Part shown: piece after piece, positions 23,752 through 34,472 of the stretch | How the letters are laid out: every line of letters begins with the position of its first letter | How positions within the stretch are numbered: the stretch's first letter is position 1 | Source: Gracilaria vermiculophylla | Lineage: Eukaryota; Rhodophyta; Florideophyceae; Gracilariales; Gracilariaceae | Length of the DNA: 64,000 bases | Assembly: GCA_019155205.2 (NCBI GenBank) | Contig: JAHNZQ020000277.1 | Span: forward strand, 1,643,742-1,707,741 | Direction: 5' to 3' | The notes under the pieces: model-generated | What the model saw: only the letters and a program-made list of their open reading frames with translations | What the model was told of the DNA's origin: nothing | Databases searched by the model: none | Program-made: the position numbers and the translations under genes

Positions 23752-26123
23752 ATGGATGTCGGTGAAATGCTGCTTATCGCAAATATCCGAGAAGTCATTG
23801 ATGAAGCAAAGCGTGAGGGCAAAATCACGAATATACCCGTTCAATTTCTTACTGGGTCTGATTTCTGTCGCAGTTCATTCGCAGGATAGGTTGCGGACCC
23901 GAAAGGGGAAGATTACAAGAAATGGTGATACACAAAGTAGTTGTTTTTTCATTGTCGTGAAGGGATGGTTCGAAAATGGGCAGATAAAATACCTGGTCTT
24001 CTGTAGAAATCAGAGAAAACATCTTCCCTTTGTTAGGAGACCCCCACTGTTAACTGCATTTTGCTTGAATTTGAGGATTTGATTCCGGACGAGAAAATCG
24101 TGGAAATAGGTGTTATATTCACGTTAGCCAAGGAAACAAAAGAAGCAAGGCTAGTTCCGCACAGAGTAATCAATCAAGTTATGATTCTAGGCTCATTGGT
24201 AGAGCGAATGCGATCGTATTTGGTTAAAAAGAATCCTTGATGGAGAAATACGAATGTTCCAAAGCCATAACTTCGTGAGTGGCTATGACAACTGTGGTAG
24301 ACCATGAACCGAATATATGGAATCCATGAAAGCCTCATATTTTGACCAAGTTGTTCCGATGATGTGTTGTTGCTCGGAGCCGAAAGACTTTTAGATGCCT
24401 GTATAGTGCAAACTCTGCCACAGTGGGAGGACCAAGGAATTGTTCAATTTTCAAAGATGGAATTGCGTCACTCTTCTAATCTACGTCAAAATAAACTTCG
24501 AAACACAGTGTTGCAGTGAGAAAAGTTGATCGACGAAGAGCGCAATCATTGCTCCTTCTCAAACCAACCATCTTTCCGTGGGCAATAATTCAAATCTGTC
24601 CAGACTGTGTCGGTGCACAGCACTAAGCAGCCGAAGAAAAAAGCAGAAACGGCACGTCTGGCTGCTTCAAAACTGGGGTCCGTGCTGCATCAGTTCCCTA
24701 GGCGGAGGTCGTTTCGAAGTGCCTTACGCAGCTTTGATCATCCTATAGACACATCGAAGGTTTTATCTCTCATACCGCGTGGGATTGAGGTGATCCCTAA
24801 CACAAAAAAAGCTATGAAAACTTCATCGAGGACCAAAAGGCCTGCCATTGTTATGAAGTTCCAAGAAAAAGACATTGTTCTGAAACAAGACGCAAGCGTG
24901 GCACAGTCTTTGATAAGAGAAAAATTGAAGACAGCTCCCATGGAAACAGTGCGGTTGTCCGGATCCCCAGTGTTGAAGAAAAAAAAAGTACAATCTCATG
25001 TGGCTCGTATTCCTGGAACTATAGCGAGTTCTTTTCAATTCGTCGAGAAAGTTTTCGGTGATGCTAGAAGCCCCGATGTTGGCCAGAAACCAAACATTTA
25101 TGTACTGGACGACGGTGAACGCAACTTTTCTAAGGGAGGAGCACTGCTGAGCTTTCACAGACATAAACAAAAACAACTTCCAAAGGCGAATAAGATGGAA
25201 ATATTATATTCTCTTCCAAAAGCAGGATGGAAAACGAGCCAACAGGGATCATCTCGATTCCAATGCAATGCAAGACTGAGAAGCGGCTTTTGTAGGAGAA
25301 GCAAAAACTTTATGATGATAAAGTGTTAGTTTTGGTACGATATGGAATCAAATAGGCAAATTCAGCCTTAAATGTTGTGTACGTTGTCAACAACCTATGG
25401 AATACAGCTGAGGCTTTTAACAATGAAAACTAGAAATCTATAACTGAGAAAACCAAAGCATTTCTGCATTGGAGTCTCATCGAAAATATCAATCAGAAGT
25501 CTTCGAGAGAGAGACCACAGAGAATTGGCGAAGATATGCTCAAATTTCTGATCGCTATTGTTCCTATTTTATGTAATGATCATTGGAGTCTCTGCATTGC
25601 TTGTGGGATCAAAACTGTGAAAGCCTTTATTGAAGCAGAAATGAAGGGTGATCGGAACGTCGACAGTTTAAAGGACCATTCCAGGATACTTAAGATGGAA
25701 AGTATAGAGAACAGTGCTCATTAGTCTATGCGAGAGAAGATATGGTATGCGTTATCTGTAGTACTACATGAAAAGGAGGCCACTGTGCAGACGTTGGAAA
25801 ACCAGATGCCGATTATTTACATACCCTTCCCAAAGCAGAAAGTGGGCGACGCTGACTGCGGGTGGCACGAAGCAAATAATGTCCAAGTGGTTACAATGTA
25901 TTCATCACTATTCATTAGAATGTATTACAAAGAAAAATCCACGGCTGTGGAGCAGACGATGATGTATTAGCCGTTACAGACGTTGAAAGAGAAGTGCCGG
26001 AAAATGAATCTCGATGCTCGCGAACAATACAGGAAGCTATCTGTCAAGAAACCGGCTACCTTTAAGAAAAGTTTACGTGACGATGGAAGTGATGTTTTTA
26101 AAAAATTAGAACATCGTTTTTAA
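23752..26123 (+). pseudogene. Ulp1-type (C48) cysteine protease gene, broken
   Basis: Ulp1-family enzymes remove SUMO-like modifiers; this family is also carried by some DNA transposons, such as plant KI-type MULEs. The start is ATG at 23752 in a CACCATGG context (MDVGEMLLIANIREVIDEAK). A long Lys-rich middle (24607-25329) is in the same frame and has no known domain. After a frameshift the C-terminal catalytic domain lies at about 25480-26123: VPILCNDHWSLCIA with the catalytic His, VDSL with Asp, and FPKQKVGDADCGW with Gln and the nucleophile Cys. All catalytic positions are kept, but a TAG at 25722 separates the His and Asp from the Cys. Further stops at about 23884 and in 23.9-24.2 kb. The family call rests on the ordered H-D-Q-C motifs. 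Confidence 0.62.
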
Positions 26124-26429
26124 AGAAAAGAAGAAGTTGAAGGGCAATGGTTACAGAATCGTCACGAAATGCCTGTCAGAGGCAAACAGAAGTCCACGAA
26201 GGTATTCTGAAACATGAAGAAGAAAAGTAGGCGGTTGAAACAAAGGACATTATGAAACACGTAACTCTAGCGATACAGAAATGTAACGAGCATACTGAGT
26301 AGTACGTATCTGAGTAGAACATTTAATATACTAGTAAAACAAACGCGTCCACAGAAGCTTGTTTCATTTATTATAAAAATTAATGTATAAAGTTCAAACA
26401 GGGCAACTACAGCAATTATTGTTAGACAT
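26124..26429. other. Unassigned DNA after the Ulp1-type gene
   Basis: AT-rich, no feature seen. Confidence 0.4.
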
Positions 26430-26964
26430 ACACGCTGTGTAAAAGAACGGTATCATATGGTGCGCTTCATATCAAAAGTAGATCACGTAAAAGACGAGAT
26501 CACCGTAGGGTGAAGTTTATTGCAGTTGTAGAGCATGTGGAAAAAGATTGCACCAAAAAGTGTAATCCAATTCAAAAGTAGAAAACAGGACCACGATTGA
26601 ACCTAGCGGGCATTACTGTGACACATGAAGTTGACGGTGAATACAATATTACAGTGCGGCGTAAATAATCAAGTACGTAGGCGACGTGGAAGTGAACAGC
26701 ACTGAACCGTGCAACTGATAACATACAGCACCACGAGGCAGACGATTGCACCAAACGGATCCAATTGGTGTCATACGTTAACCGCTTGAAAACGAAGTGC
26801 ACCATACATTGAAAAAGATGATACACGTTTGCCACTTTGACACTGATACCACCGTACAGTGCAATCGATGTTATAAGCATACCACATGGAAGTGTATTGC
26901 ACTTTACTGTGCAATGGATGGCGTACATATTCCTCTTCGAAGAGTATTGCACTGTACGGAGTAA
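26430..26964 (+). repeat. Degenerate ~50-bp repeat array, right of the Ulp1-type gene
   Basis: About nine diverged units. Clear cores are ATTGCACCAAAAAGTGTAAT, CACCGTACAGTGCAATCGAT, TTGCACTTTACTGTGCAATG and TATTGCACTGTACGGAGTAA, separated by CACGTGGAAG-like spacers. Same orientation as the left array. The copia element C1 begins exactly at its right edge. Confidence 0.6.
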
Positions 26965-27388
26965 TGGAGGTCCGCGCGGCAAACGGAAAGTTGAGGGGAT
27001 GCAAAAGAGGTTCGCCAGCTCTGACTTGGATTTACTTGGAGGTGCCTAGAGGCCACCTTATATAGTGGCAAACGTGCACCAACTCCATCAGAATGTAACC
27101 TACACTATATTTCAGGGACAATCAATACTACTAATCATATTAAAGCATTACATAAATGTGTTACCGACAATGTTACCCACAATTCAATATGGCTGATAAC
27201 AACAAAGCACAACAAGGCACAAGTGACGCGCAACAAGGCATAACTGTTACGTAAACTCATGAGAGCATGACCGTCAAAATCACGGATACTGGGTGTCACC
27301 GTAATCCGGTTCCATACACAAGCAGCTATATGTTTCAGGAAGAGCAATGCCCAACGACAGCAGGGACATTAGCTCTTTCCTGCTAACA
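26965..27388 (-). repeat. C1 3' LTR
   Basis: Aligns with 34046-34472 over its length. It ends CTAACA next to a C run on the plus strand. The inner U5 limit is chosen at a TG shared with the other copy; the last 30 bases are more diverged, so the outer limit is less sure. Confidence 0.78.
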
Positions 27389-27400
27389 CCCCCCCTCTGT
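27389..27400 (-). other. C1 polypurine tract
   Basis: Plus-strand CCCCCCCTCTGT, so CAGAGGGGGGG on the element strand, directly against the LTR start. Confidence 0.75.
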
Positions 27401-28376
27401 TTTTGACTACAGAGCACTAGGGAGAGTAAGCCACCTGCACTTCTTAACTTCTGCAATTTCACTCTGCCCAGTGGCTTGGCTAGCATGTCTGCCACCATAT
27501 CATCTGTCGAGCAGTCATGCAACACAATGTACTTCTTTTGCAACGCCTCTTGCGTGAAGTGATAACGGATATCAATGTGTTTGGTGCGTTTGTATGCCAC
27601 TCCGTTCCGAGCAAGATAAATGCAACCTTGATTGTCCACATACACAATAGTGGGTTCAACCATCAACTCCACCGAGTCCTTGATTTGCAGTCCAAAAGCT
27701 TTTCCAATGCTGTTCCACAGGAGCCTCAACCAAATACCTTCCTTACTCCCAGAACACAGACTTACGTACTCTGCCTCAGCACTGGACAGCGCGACCACCT
27801 CATGCTGACGCGAGCTCCACAACACTGCAGCGCCACACATAAGAAACATGTAGCCACTGGTGGACTTGCGATTGTTTTTGTCTCCTGCCCAGTTAGAGCT
27901 TTCAAAGCCGTGCATATCGATTGTAGAGGTGGTGCCATATGCACGTCTAAGTGTACGAGTTCCGTTCAGGTATCGCAGCGCACGCTTGGCTGCCATCCAC
28001 TCTGTTTCGCCTGGTTTCTCGACGTACTTGGCCAGTTTGGCCATGGCGTACGATATGCCCGATCGGGTACCCACTGAAAAGTATATCAGACAGCTAATCA
28101 CCTGCCGGTAAGGAACATCACACACAGCTTCTTCCTCCACATGCAAATCCGTAGAAGAGTCCATGAGTGTATCCATCGGTTTGGACTGAAGCATATTGAA
28201 GCGTTCCAGTACCTTGTGCATGTAAGCATTCTGCGTCAAGTACAGGAGTCTCTCGGTACGATGTCAATGAATCTCAAAACCAAGAACCATACGAGCTTCT
28301 TTGAGGTCCTTCATGCGGAATCGCGACGCCAGCTCGGCTTTCGTCTCATTCAATGCTTTTAAGCTCTGACTGGCAA
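27401..28376 (-). pseudogene. C1 RNase H and RT tail
   Basis: An open frame of 319 codons at 27280-28239. Copia landmarks: YMHKVLERFNM, VPYRQVISCLIYFSVGTR, the RNase H strand GFESSNWAGD, the SSAEAEYVSLCSGSKE helix with catalytic Glu, VYVDNQGCIYLARN, KRTKHIDIRYHF and DMLAKPLGR. The true end is near 27.42 kb, just before the polypurine tract. This half of pol is nearly intact. Confidence 0.88.
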
Positions 28377-28860
28377 TCAACAAAAAACATTAACAAAGAA
28401 AGCGTTGACAACCAATACACCAAGGACTATTGCTGTGTATACACACTCATCAGCATCGTTAGGCGTTAAACCAACAGCATCCACTAAAAAGGCATATATC
28501 TTAGAATGCCACTGTCTTGGGGCCTGACAGAGTCCATAGAAAGCCCTTTTGAGTCGGCACACTAGGTCTTCTTTGCCTGCCTCAACAAGGCCCTTTCGTT
28601 GCTCCATGTACACCGTTTCCTCAAGGTCGCCGTTCATAAACGCTGTCTTGACATCCATCTGGTGTAAATGTAAGTTTTCACTTGGGGTAATAGACTGAAT
28701 CATCCTGAGGGAAGTGAACTTAGCCACAGGAGCGGATGCCTCTCAATAGTCGACGCCTTGAATCTGCAGGAAACCTCAAGCAGCCATACGAGCCTTGTAT
28801 CGAGCTGTTGGCTCTCCTGACTCTGATGCCTCATACTTCTACACATAAAATCAATTGGAT
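28377..28860 (-). pseudogene. C1 reverse transcriptase, catalytic motif damaged
   Basis: Copia RT motifs: ARYKARMAA (28.78-28.80 kb), ASAPVAKFTSLRMI, HQMDVKTAFMNGDLEETVYM, CRLKRAFYGLCQAPRQWHSK and NDADECVY. The expected VDD box reads AFFVNVFC followed by a stop, consistent with a small indel that destroys both aspartates. Two stops lie upstream (near 28746 and 28773). Confidence 0.82.
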
Positions 28861-29258
28861 GAGATTACATTGCTGCCTGCCGGTCTACGCACGAGCTCCC
28901 ATGTATCATGTTCTATTAGGGAGTCATTCCCTAAACCCCTAAGCCTTTAGAATCATCATGCTTTTCTTGGGTAGGCTGCACCTCGCTGGAATTTAGAGTG
29001 TCTGTGTGTCAATCCGGAACATTAGCAGGGGGGATCATCAAAATGTGGGACACTATCCTGTGAAGGTTTTAAGGTTTCAGCAGGAGATGCAGATTCTTTT
29101 GGCTTTCGTAGGAACGTTCCGTCAAAACAAGTGTATGTTTCATCACTGATCTCGCAGTTTGGATCTAACTCTTTTCTTTCATCGAATCATACATCTCTGT
29201 ACACGATTCCCTCTTTCCTATTCTTGTCCCACACCTTATATCCATTCCAACTGTGTGT
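28861..29258 (-). pseudogene. C1 pol spacer between integrase and RT
   Basis: The variable Ser/Pro-rich region of copia pol. Decayed, with several stops. Confidence 0.5.
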
Positions 29259-30101
29259 TTAGCCAACGAACACTGCTTCGACAGCACGAGGCTCAAGCTT
29301 CTTAAGCTTATGGTCAATAACCATGTAGCAGCATCTGCTCCCAAACACTCGTAAATGGCTAACATCAGGCTTCGATCCAGTTAGCATCTCATACGGGGTG
29401 CTGTTGTTCGGCAAGGCTTTGCATATGACTCGGTTTTTAATGTGCACTGCAACATTCAGCACCTCAGCGCAGAAACTGCTGGGCAGCTTCTTGTGGTGCA
29501 ACATTGATCGAACCAAGTCCATTAGCGTGCGATTGAACCTTTCGGCCAGACCATTCTGGTGTGGATTGTAAGGCACAGTTTTCTGATGCTCGATACCAAG
29601 ATACGCAAGCTGGGCTCGGAATTTGTTGGACAAGTACTAACCACCATTGTCAGAGCGTAGAGCGTGAAGCACACTAATACGGGCACTCAAGGATTTCACC
29701 GTACTGCCATACTGGTTTTGAACGAGCCTAAGCCACTTGAAAAACACATGGAACACTTCATTCTTTGTTTTCAGCATGTAAAAGAAACAGAACCTACTAT
29801 GATCGTCGATGAAGGTGACAAAGTAGCGCGAGATTCACAAGGATCCTACATGCATTGGGCCACAGACATCCGTATGGATAAGGTTCAATAGCTTCTTTTC
29901 TGGCTCCCCCCCTTGCTAAGGAGGGAAAGCGCTGGAGGTTTTGCCCACTTTAAACGACTTACACGATGATATAATTTCCGATAGATCCCTGTCTAGACCG
30001 GACACCACATTATTTCGAGCCATATGCCTGATGCCTTCCACATTCACATGAGCCAATCGAGCATGCCATGTAAACAAATCTGACACAAGAGCATTGTCCA
30101 A
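29259..30101 (-). pseudogene. C1 integrase
   Basis: Starts with the pre-integrase zinc domain (FTWHARLAHVNVEGIRHMA, then C at the end of a GLDRDLSEI stretch). The core follows: IHTDVCGPMHV with the first Asp, FVTFIDDHSRF, LRSDNGG with the second Asp, and NGLAERFNRTLMD with the Glu. The copia-specific NNSTPYEMLTG and LRVFGSRCC come after. D-D-E is complete. Stops occur at about 29832 and 29638. Confidence 0.85.
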
Positions 30102-30722
30102 GGTCTTTGCAATTTCGACTGCCGTGCACAGATATTACAGACCCTTCACACGACGGCCCTGAGCAATTAGTTTGCAGTCTCTGTACCCATGAACTGTGTA
30201 GTTGTCAAACACTACCACACAGCCCAAGTCGCACATCGCAGAAACAGACAACAGGTGATACCGTAAACTCGGAACATGTACAACTTTGTTGAGCTTGCAC
30301 TTGCGTTTGGTCCCATCAACAGTGAGATCAAGCTCTACAGTGCCCTGTTCTTGACACTCCAACTAGGAATCGTTTCCAATGCTAACACCGGCAGACATCT
30401 TTCTCTCATACGGTTCAAACATCGAAGCGTCATACGTCATGTGAGACGCGGCCGCGAAATCAACTATCCAGTCACTGTTGGTGGCATTTTTGGCACCTGC
30501 CTTATTGAGACACACAAAGTCAGATTCACTGTCACCCGCACTGTCTTCGTCACCAGCTTGGTGAATTGAAGGGTGGGCAGCACAGCCTGATCGTTTTTAG
30601 CCTCATCACGCTGCTTTTTGAAACAATTTCTCTGGATGTGCCCTTTCTTTTTTGCAGTAGTGAAATACGACAGATTTCCAGCTGCGCTGATTCCCAAGCA
30701 GAGCTGTACCACTACCTGAGTC
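30102..30722 (-). pseudogene. C1 zinc finger and aspartic protease
   Basis: The nucleocapsid finger is degraded (KKKGHIQRNC, first two Cys lost). The protease active site near 30450 reads WIVDFAAASHMTYD where copia has D-S-G, so the triad is lost. The rest of the protease (CKLNKVVHVPSLRYHLLSV) is clear at 30135-30362. Frames differ between the finger and the protease. Confidence 0.75.
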
Positions 30723-31340
30723 TTAACTAGCACGGTCTTTCATTCGCTGCTCTTCTTGAAGCAAACGACTCTTCACAAACTCAAGGGTGAGATTGCGATC
30801 TCCGATTGTGTTATTGATAGCCACAATCAGGTGCTCGAAGCGCTCTGATAGTCCACACAGAATAGCCATAGCAATGTCTTCCTCCCCAACCGTGACGCCC
30901 ATGCTGTTGAGGTCAGACGCAAGATGGCGCACGCGATTGATGAACTGTAACATTTTTTCATCTTCACGCATTTTAGCCGTTTACAATGAACGCCTGGCAC
31001 TGATTCGGTTGAGCAGCGTCTTTCTCTGGAAAAAGTCGCAGATGGCTCTCCACATATCTGCAGCATAATAGGTGTCCCGCACATGGTCTAAATGTTCATC
31101 CCTCAGGGTCAACCCAATGATCACCCTGGTCTTTGCGTCTTTTTTCTTCCAATCGATAAGTTCAGCTTCATCAGTTGGTGCAGGCGTGGTGAGGTGATCA
31201 TCGAGATCTTTCAGCGCAAGGAGCAACTCAATTTTCTGCTTCCATACGTGGAAGTTATCCTCACCCAGCTTTTCGATTCCCAAACCACTCACACCCGGCG
31301 AAAAGCACGACAACGATAGACAATAAAACAAACAACAAAC
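30723..31340 (-). pseudogene. C1 gag (UBN2-type capsid)
   Basis: Capsid of copia elements. Motifs: LGEDNFHVWKQKIELLL, KKDAKTRVIIGLTL, AADMWRAICDFFQ, then after one in-frame stop at 30981 MLQFINRVRHLASDLNSMG and LCGLSERFEHLIVAIN. Both parts share one frame. The N-terminal start is unclear because the heptamer repeat runs into it. Confidence 0.82.
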
Positions 31341-31380
31341 AACAAACAACAAACAACAAACAACAAACAACAAACAACAA
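31326..31380. repeat. AAACAAC heptamer microsatellite
   Basis: About seven tandem copies of AAACAAC. On the gag strand this reads as a Cys/Leu/Phe/Val-rich run just before the capsid, probably replication slippage in the C1 leader. Confidence 0.9.
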
Positions 31381-31409
31381 CTAATAAGATCAATGGTCGG
31401 ATGGCACAA

Positions 31410-32220
31410 GCAGGATCATGAGCAGCAATCCGCACACCCTAGAGGTCAGACCTCTGACCCCCGGAGCTCTTTTGGGTAGAAAGCGCTTTCTTCTGTCTGC
31501 CTCTTCCTACGCTCAAGGAGAAGGTGCGTTGCTCTTTACGAGACTTCCAGAGGATGGTTAATGACCAAAGATATGCCTTCACTAAGTTAGCCCTCTCTGG
31601 TCCCTTGCAAGAACTTGCACAACCTCAAACTGAAGTTACTTCTACCCCAAGGTACGCTGCAGACGAGCGCCAATAAAGGTAGCCCGCGGCTTGATCGGAG
31701 GTAAGCCTGTGCAACGTCGCCTCCCCGGAAGACCTGGGTCCCCGGATCAAAACCTCGCTATGGGTATCGTTTGCCACAATCCATGCACACGATCCGAGGT
31801 TAGGTTCACACACAGATCAACACCAACCAAGTGCAGTATGCCACGACACCCCGTCCACAGGTGATCCCACGGTACTCGCCTGGTCTTTCGACGAACACCG
31901 TTATCCGCCCTACAAAAGTAGAACCGGCGGGGAGCCCGCTTGTCAGAAACACCTGCTTTGGATCAAGTCGCTAGGTTGACGTCCCAGATTTCTCGGATCA
32001 ACCGCTCGTCGCACTGGTGCAAGGTGAAGATCAAGCAAGAAAAATTGCTGAGCTAAACACACAGTGCCCAGACTTCACAGAAATAAGATTCAAGCCCACC
32101 GGATCACACCAGATCACGACAGGTGGACCCAACAGAATGACAACAAGCGGCGACTCCAACACTAGCAACAAACAATGGAACGTGATCGATAGGAACGGCC
32201 AAAACGAAGGCCCGAAGCAC
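31410..32220 (-). other. C1 leader, proximal part
   Basis: Non-coding in C1. The plus strand has short coding-like stretches without a recognised domain. It ends at the TA where M1 inserted. Confidence 0.4.
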
Positions 32221-32249
32221 TACAGTGCGCGTCAAAAGTATGAGACCGG
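32221..32249 (+). repeat. M1 left terminal inverted repeat
   Basis: TACAGTGCGCGTCAAAAGTA and nine further bases, including the TA duplication. The partner is at 33728-33756. Confidence 0.95.
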
Positions 32250-32381
32250 CGCCTCAGGTAAAACAAAATAGGGAGAATACTTCAAACAAGCATCACTTTG
32301 TAGCTATTTAAAACCTGTTATGAATAAAACAAATCAAGTACGTCAATCAGCAGTCCTTCTTTTGCAATGCATAAAAAAGAA

Positions 32382-32410
32382 TACAGAGTATGCCAAAAAT
32401 ATAAGACCGA
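32382..32410 (+). repeat. M1 inner direct repeat (left)
   Basis: TACAGAGTATGCCAAAAATA and nine more bases repeat the outer end at 21 of 29 positions. A shorter right counterpart is at 33567-33584. Confidence 0.65.
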
Positions 32411-32533
32411 AACAGTTTTGCTACCATTCGCGACAAAAAAAGACAGTAGCATACCTTCCATTCATCGCGCATACCCTCTGAAGATACTCTGCGGGCTTCT
32501 GTTTTCATCCCAGAGCATGACAGAACTTCAAAC

Positions 32534-33532
32534 ATGCCTCTTGCATCTTCTCTGACAGGTGCAGAAAAAGGTGCGATTAAAGCCCTTCATGGACAAAATC
32601 TATTGCACCGGAAGATTGCTGCTGCTATAAAACGTTCTAAGACAGTTGTCACGAATTATTTGAAGGATCCTGAAGCGCATGGAACGAAAAAAAAAACGGT
32701 AGACCTCAAAAACTCACAGCCCGACAGAAATGAAGGCTCTTTAATGAAGTTAAAAAACCTGGGATAGCCAATCCGTGCTCAAAAACAATCTGCAGCTCTC
32801 GGTATCCGTTTCTACAATCCGTCGTGCTCTTGAAAATAAAAACCAATTTGTGTACAAGAAACCAAAAAGCGTCTTTCTTTTTAACGCCAAATCATAAAAA
32901 AGCCTGTGTGGACTGGGCAGCAGAACACGTTCCTGGGAGTACATTGCAGTGGCGCAAAGTTATATTTTCTGATGAGATGAAATTTGAATTGGACGTCCCT
33001 GATGGATTTTCGTCCTATTGGCATACAGTGTGTTCTGAAGAGCGTTTGTTTTCCAAACGCCAAAAAGGAGGTGGAGATCTTATGGTTTGGGGCTGTTTTT
33101 CTTATTTTCGTAGAGGTCTTTTGGTAATTATGAATGGAAATCAAGACTCCAAAAAAATATACGAAGCTCCTTGCTGATAAATTATTAGATTGGGCCACTA
33201 TAACGCAAGGAGAATCATGGATTTTTCAGCAAGACCACTGTCCTATTCATGTATCTGTGCACTCTACGGAATGGTTTACGTCAAAAAACATTCGTTTCCT
33301 GTCGTGGCCGAGCCGTGCCCCCGACATGAATCCCATTGAAAATCTTTGGGCTCTTCCAGCACGTCGTGTGTATTACAACGCACGTCGATTTGGTACTTTA
33401 GCCAAGCTAAAGGAAACATTTTCTACTGAGTGGGAAAACATAAGTGATGAGGTACTTCAAGCTCATATTGACTGCATGCAGCGTCATTGCGTAGCTGTTC
33501 TCACTGCCCAAGGCGCAAAAACAAAGTACTAA
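32534..33532 (+). pseudogene. Tc1-family transposase (DD34E), frameshifted
   Basis: Cuts and pastes the element by binding its ends. The N-terminal helix-turn-helix (LTGAEKGAIKALHGQNLLHR, then IAAAIKRSKTVVTNYL) is at 32534-32700. The catalytic domain follows in two frames: VIFSDEMKFELD (first Asp), GGDLMVWGCFSY, SWIFQQDHCPIHVS (second Asp) and SRAPDMNPIENLW (Glu). There are 34 residues between the second Asp and the Glu, the Tc1 spacing. At least two frameshifts and stops near 32765 and 33175 inactivate it. Confidence 0.92.
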
Positions 33533-33727
33533 GCGAGTAATGGAGTTTAGGCTTTGAATCATTAAATTGGTCCTTTACTTTTGAATGGTTGAAAGCAGTG
33601 TTTTATTGATTGCTCGTCCACTTTTTTGTTCTCGATATCATTTGGGATGATTTATTGCTTTCTTTTGACTTAAGCCTATTGGAAACACAGAAATGGCATG
33701 CCCATTGTGACTCGTATTTCCTTATGA

Positions 33728-33756
33728 CCGGTCTTATACTTTTGACGCGCACTGTA
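33728..33756 (-). repeat. M1 right terminal inverted repeat
   Basis: Reverse complement of the left end with one mismatch. Confidence 0.95.
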
Positions 33757-34022
33757 ATTCAAAATAAAACGTCGAACCACAATCACCACAATGCCCTTAG
33801 GAAGGAACGCAAACCGAAAAAAAAAAAAAAGAAACCAACACCGACCAAAACAACTGAACAAAAAAGATACAACCGAATCGACTTCCAAGAACACAACGGC
33901 GATGGGAGCGACAATGTAAGAAACGGCGACGATCACGACGGCGAAGAGGAAACGTGGCATGGATGTACGACGGCGTGGGAGGGCGGCAAGAAACGAGTAG
34001 CGAAGCATAGCGGTAGAAGAGC
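33757..34022 (-). other. C1 leader, distal part
   Basis: Non-coding. Contains a 14-A run at about 33819. Confidence 0.45.
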
Positions 34023-34040
34023 GCGGGGCTGCGGCCATAA
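34023..34040 (-). other. C1 primer-binding site, half-tRNA type (candidate)
   Basis: On the element strand TTATGGCCGCAGCCCCGC starts five bases inside the 5' LTR. It agrees at 12 of 16 positions with the complement of the initiator Met tRNA around the anticodon loop, the internal site used by Drosophila copia. Confidence 0.45.
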
Positions 34041-34045
34041 TCTAT

Positions 34046-34472
34046 TGCATGTCAGCGGGGCAAAGAGAAAGTTGAGGGGATTCACAGGAAGTTCGCCAGC
34101 TCTGGCTTGGATTTACTTGGAGGTGCCTCGAGGCCACCTTATATAGTGGCAAACGTGCATAACCTCGATCAGAGTGCAACCTACACTATAATTCAGAAAC
34201 GATCAATACTACTAATCATATTAAAGCATTACAAAAATTTGTTACCAAAAATGTTACCGACAATTCAATATGGCTGATAACAACAAAGCACAAAAAGGCA
34301 CAAATGACGCGCAATAAGGCATAACCATTACGTGAAATCACGAGAACATGACAGTGCACAAAATCACGGATCCTGGGTGTCACCGTAATCCGGTTCCATA
34401 CACAAGCAGCTATGTGTGTCAGGAAGAGCAATGCGCTGCGACAGCAGGGACAGTAGGTCATTCCTGCTACCA
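34046..34472 (-). repeat. C1 5' LTR
   Basis: Partner of 26965-27388. Element-strand ends are TGGTAGCAGG and GACATGCA. Confidence 0.78.

Larger units (their letters stand above)
32221..33756 (+). mobile_element. M1: Tc1-like transposon with IR/DR ends
   Basis: Bounded by TA on each side. The 29-base ends (32221-32249 and 33728-33756) are inverted repeats matching at 28 of 29 positions and begin TACAGTGCGCGTCAAAAGTA. Each end has a second, weaker direct copy inside: 32382-32410 (21 of 29) and about 33567-33584. This gives the IR/DR layout known from part of the Tc1 family. One transposase gene, broken by frameshifts, lies between. The insertion is within the 5' leader of C1. Confidence 0.93.
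26965..34472 (-). mobile_element. C1: Ty1/copia element, carrying transposon M1
   Basis: Domain order on the minus strand is gag, zinc finger, protease, integrase, RT, RNase H. Integrase before RT is diagnostic for Ty1/copia. LTRs of about 425 bp flank it, with a polypurine tract and a candidate half-tRNA primer site. The 5' leader is about 2.6 kb, of which 1.5 kb is the inserted Tc1-like transposon. No convincing target duplication was found, so the outer ends may be a few bases off or the copy may be rearranged. Confidence 0.88.

Noticed and set aside
26430..26964. CRISPR-like array
   Set aside because: Units are diverged, spacing is irregular, there are no unique spacers of constant length, and the surroundings are eukaryotic.
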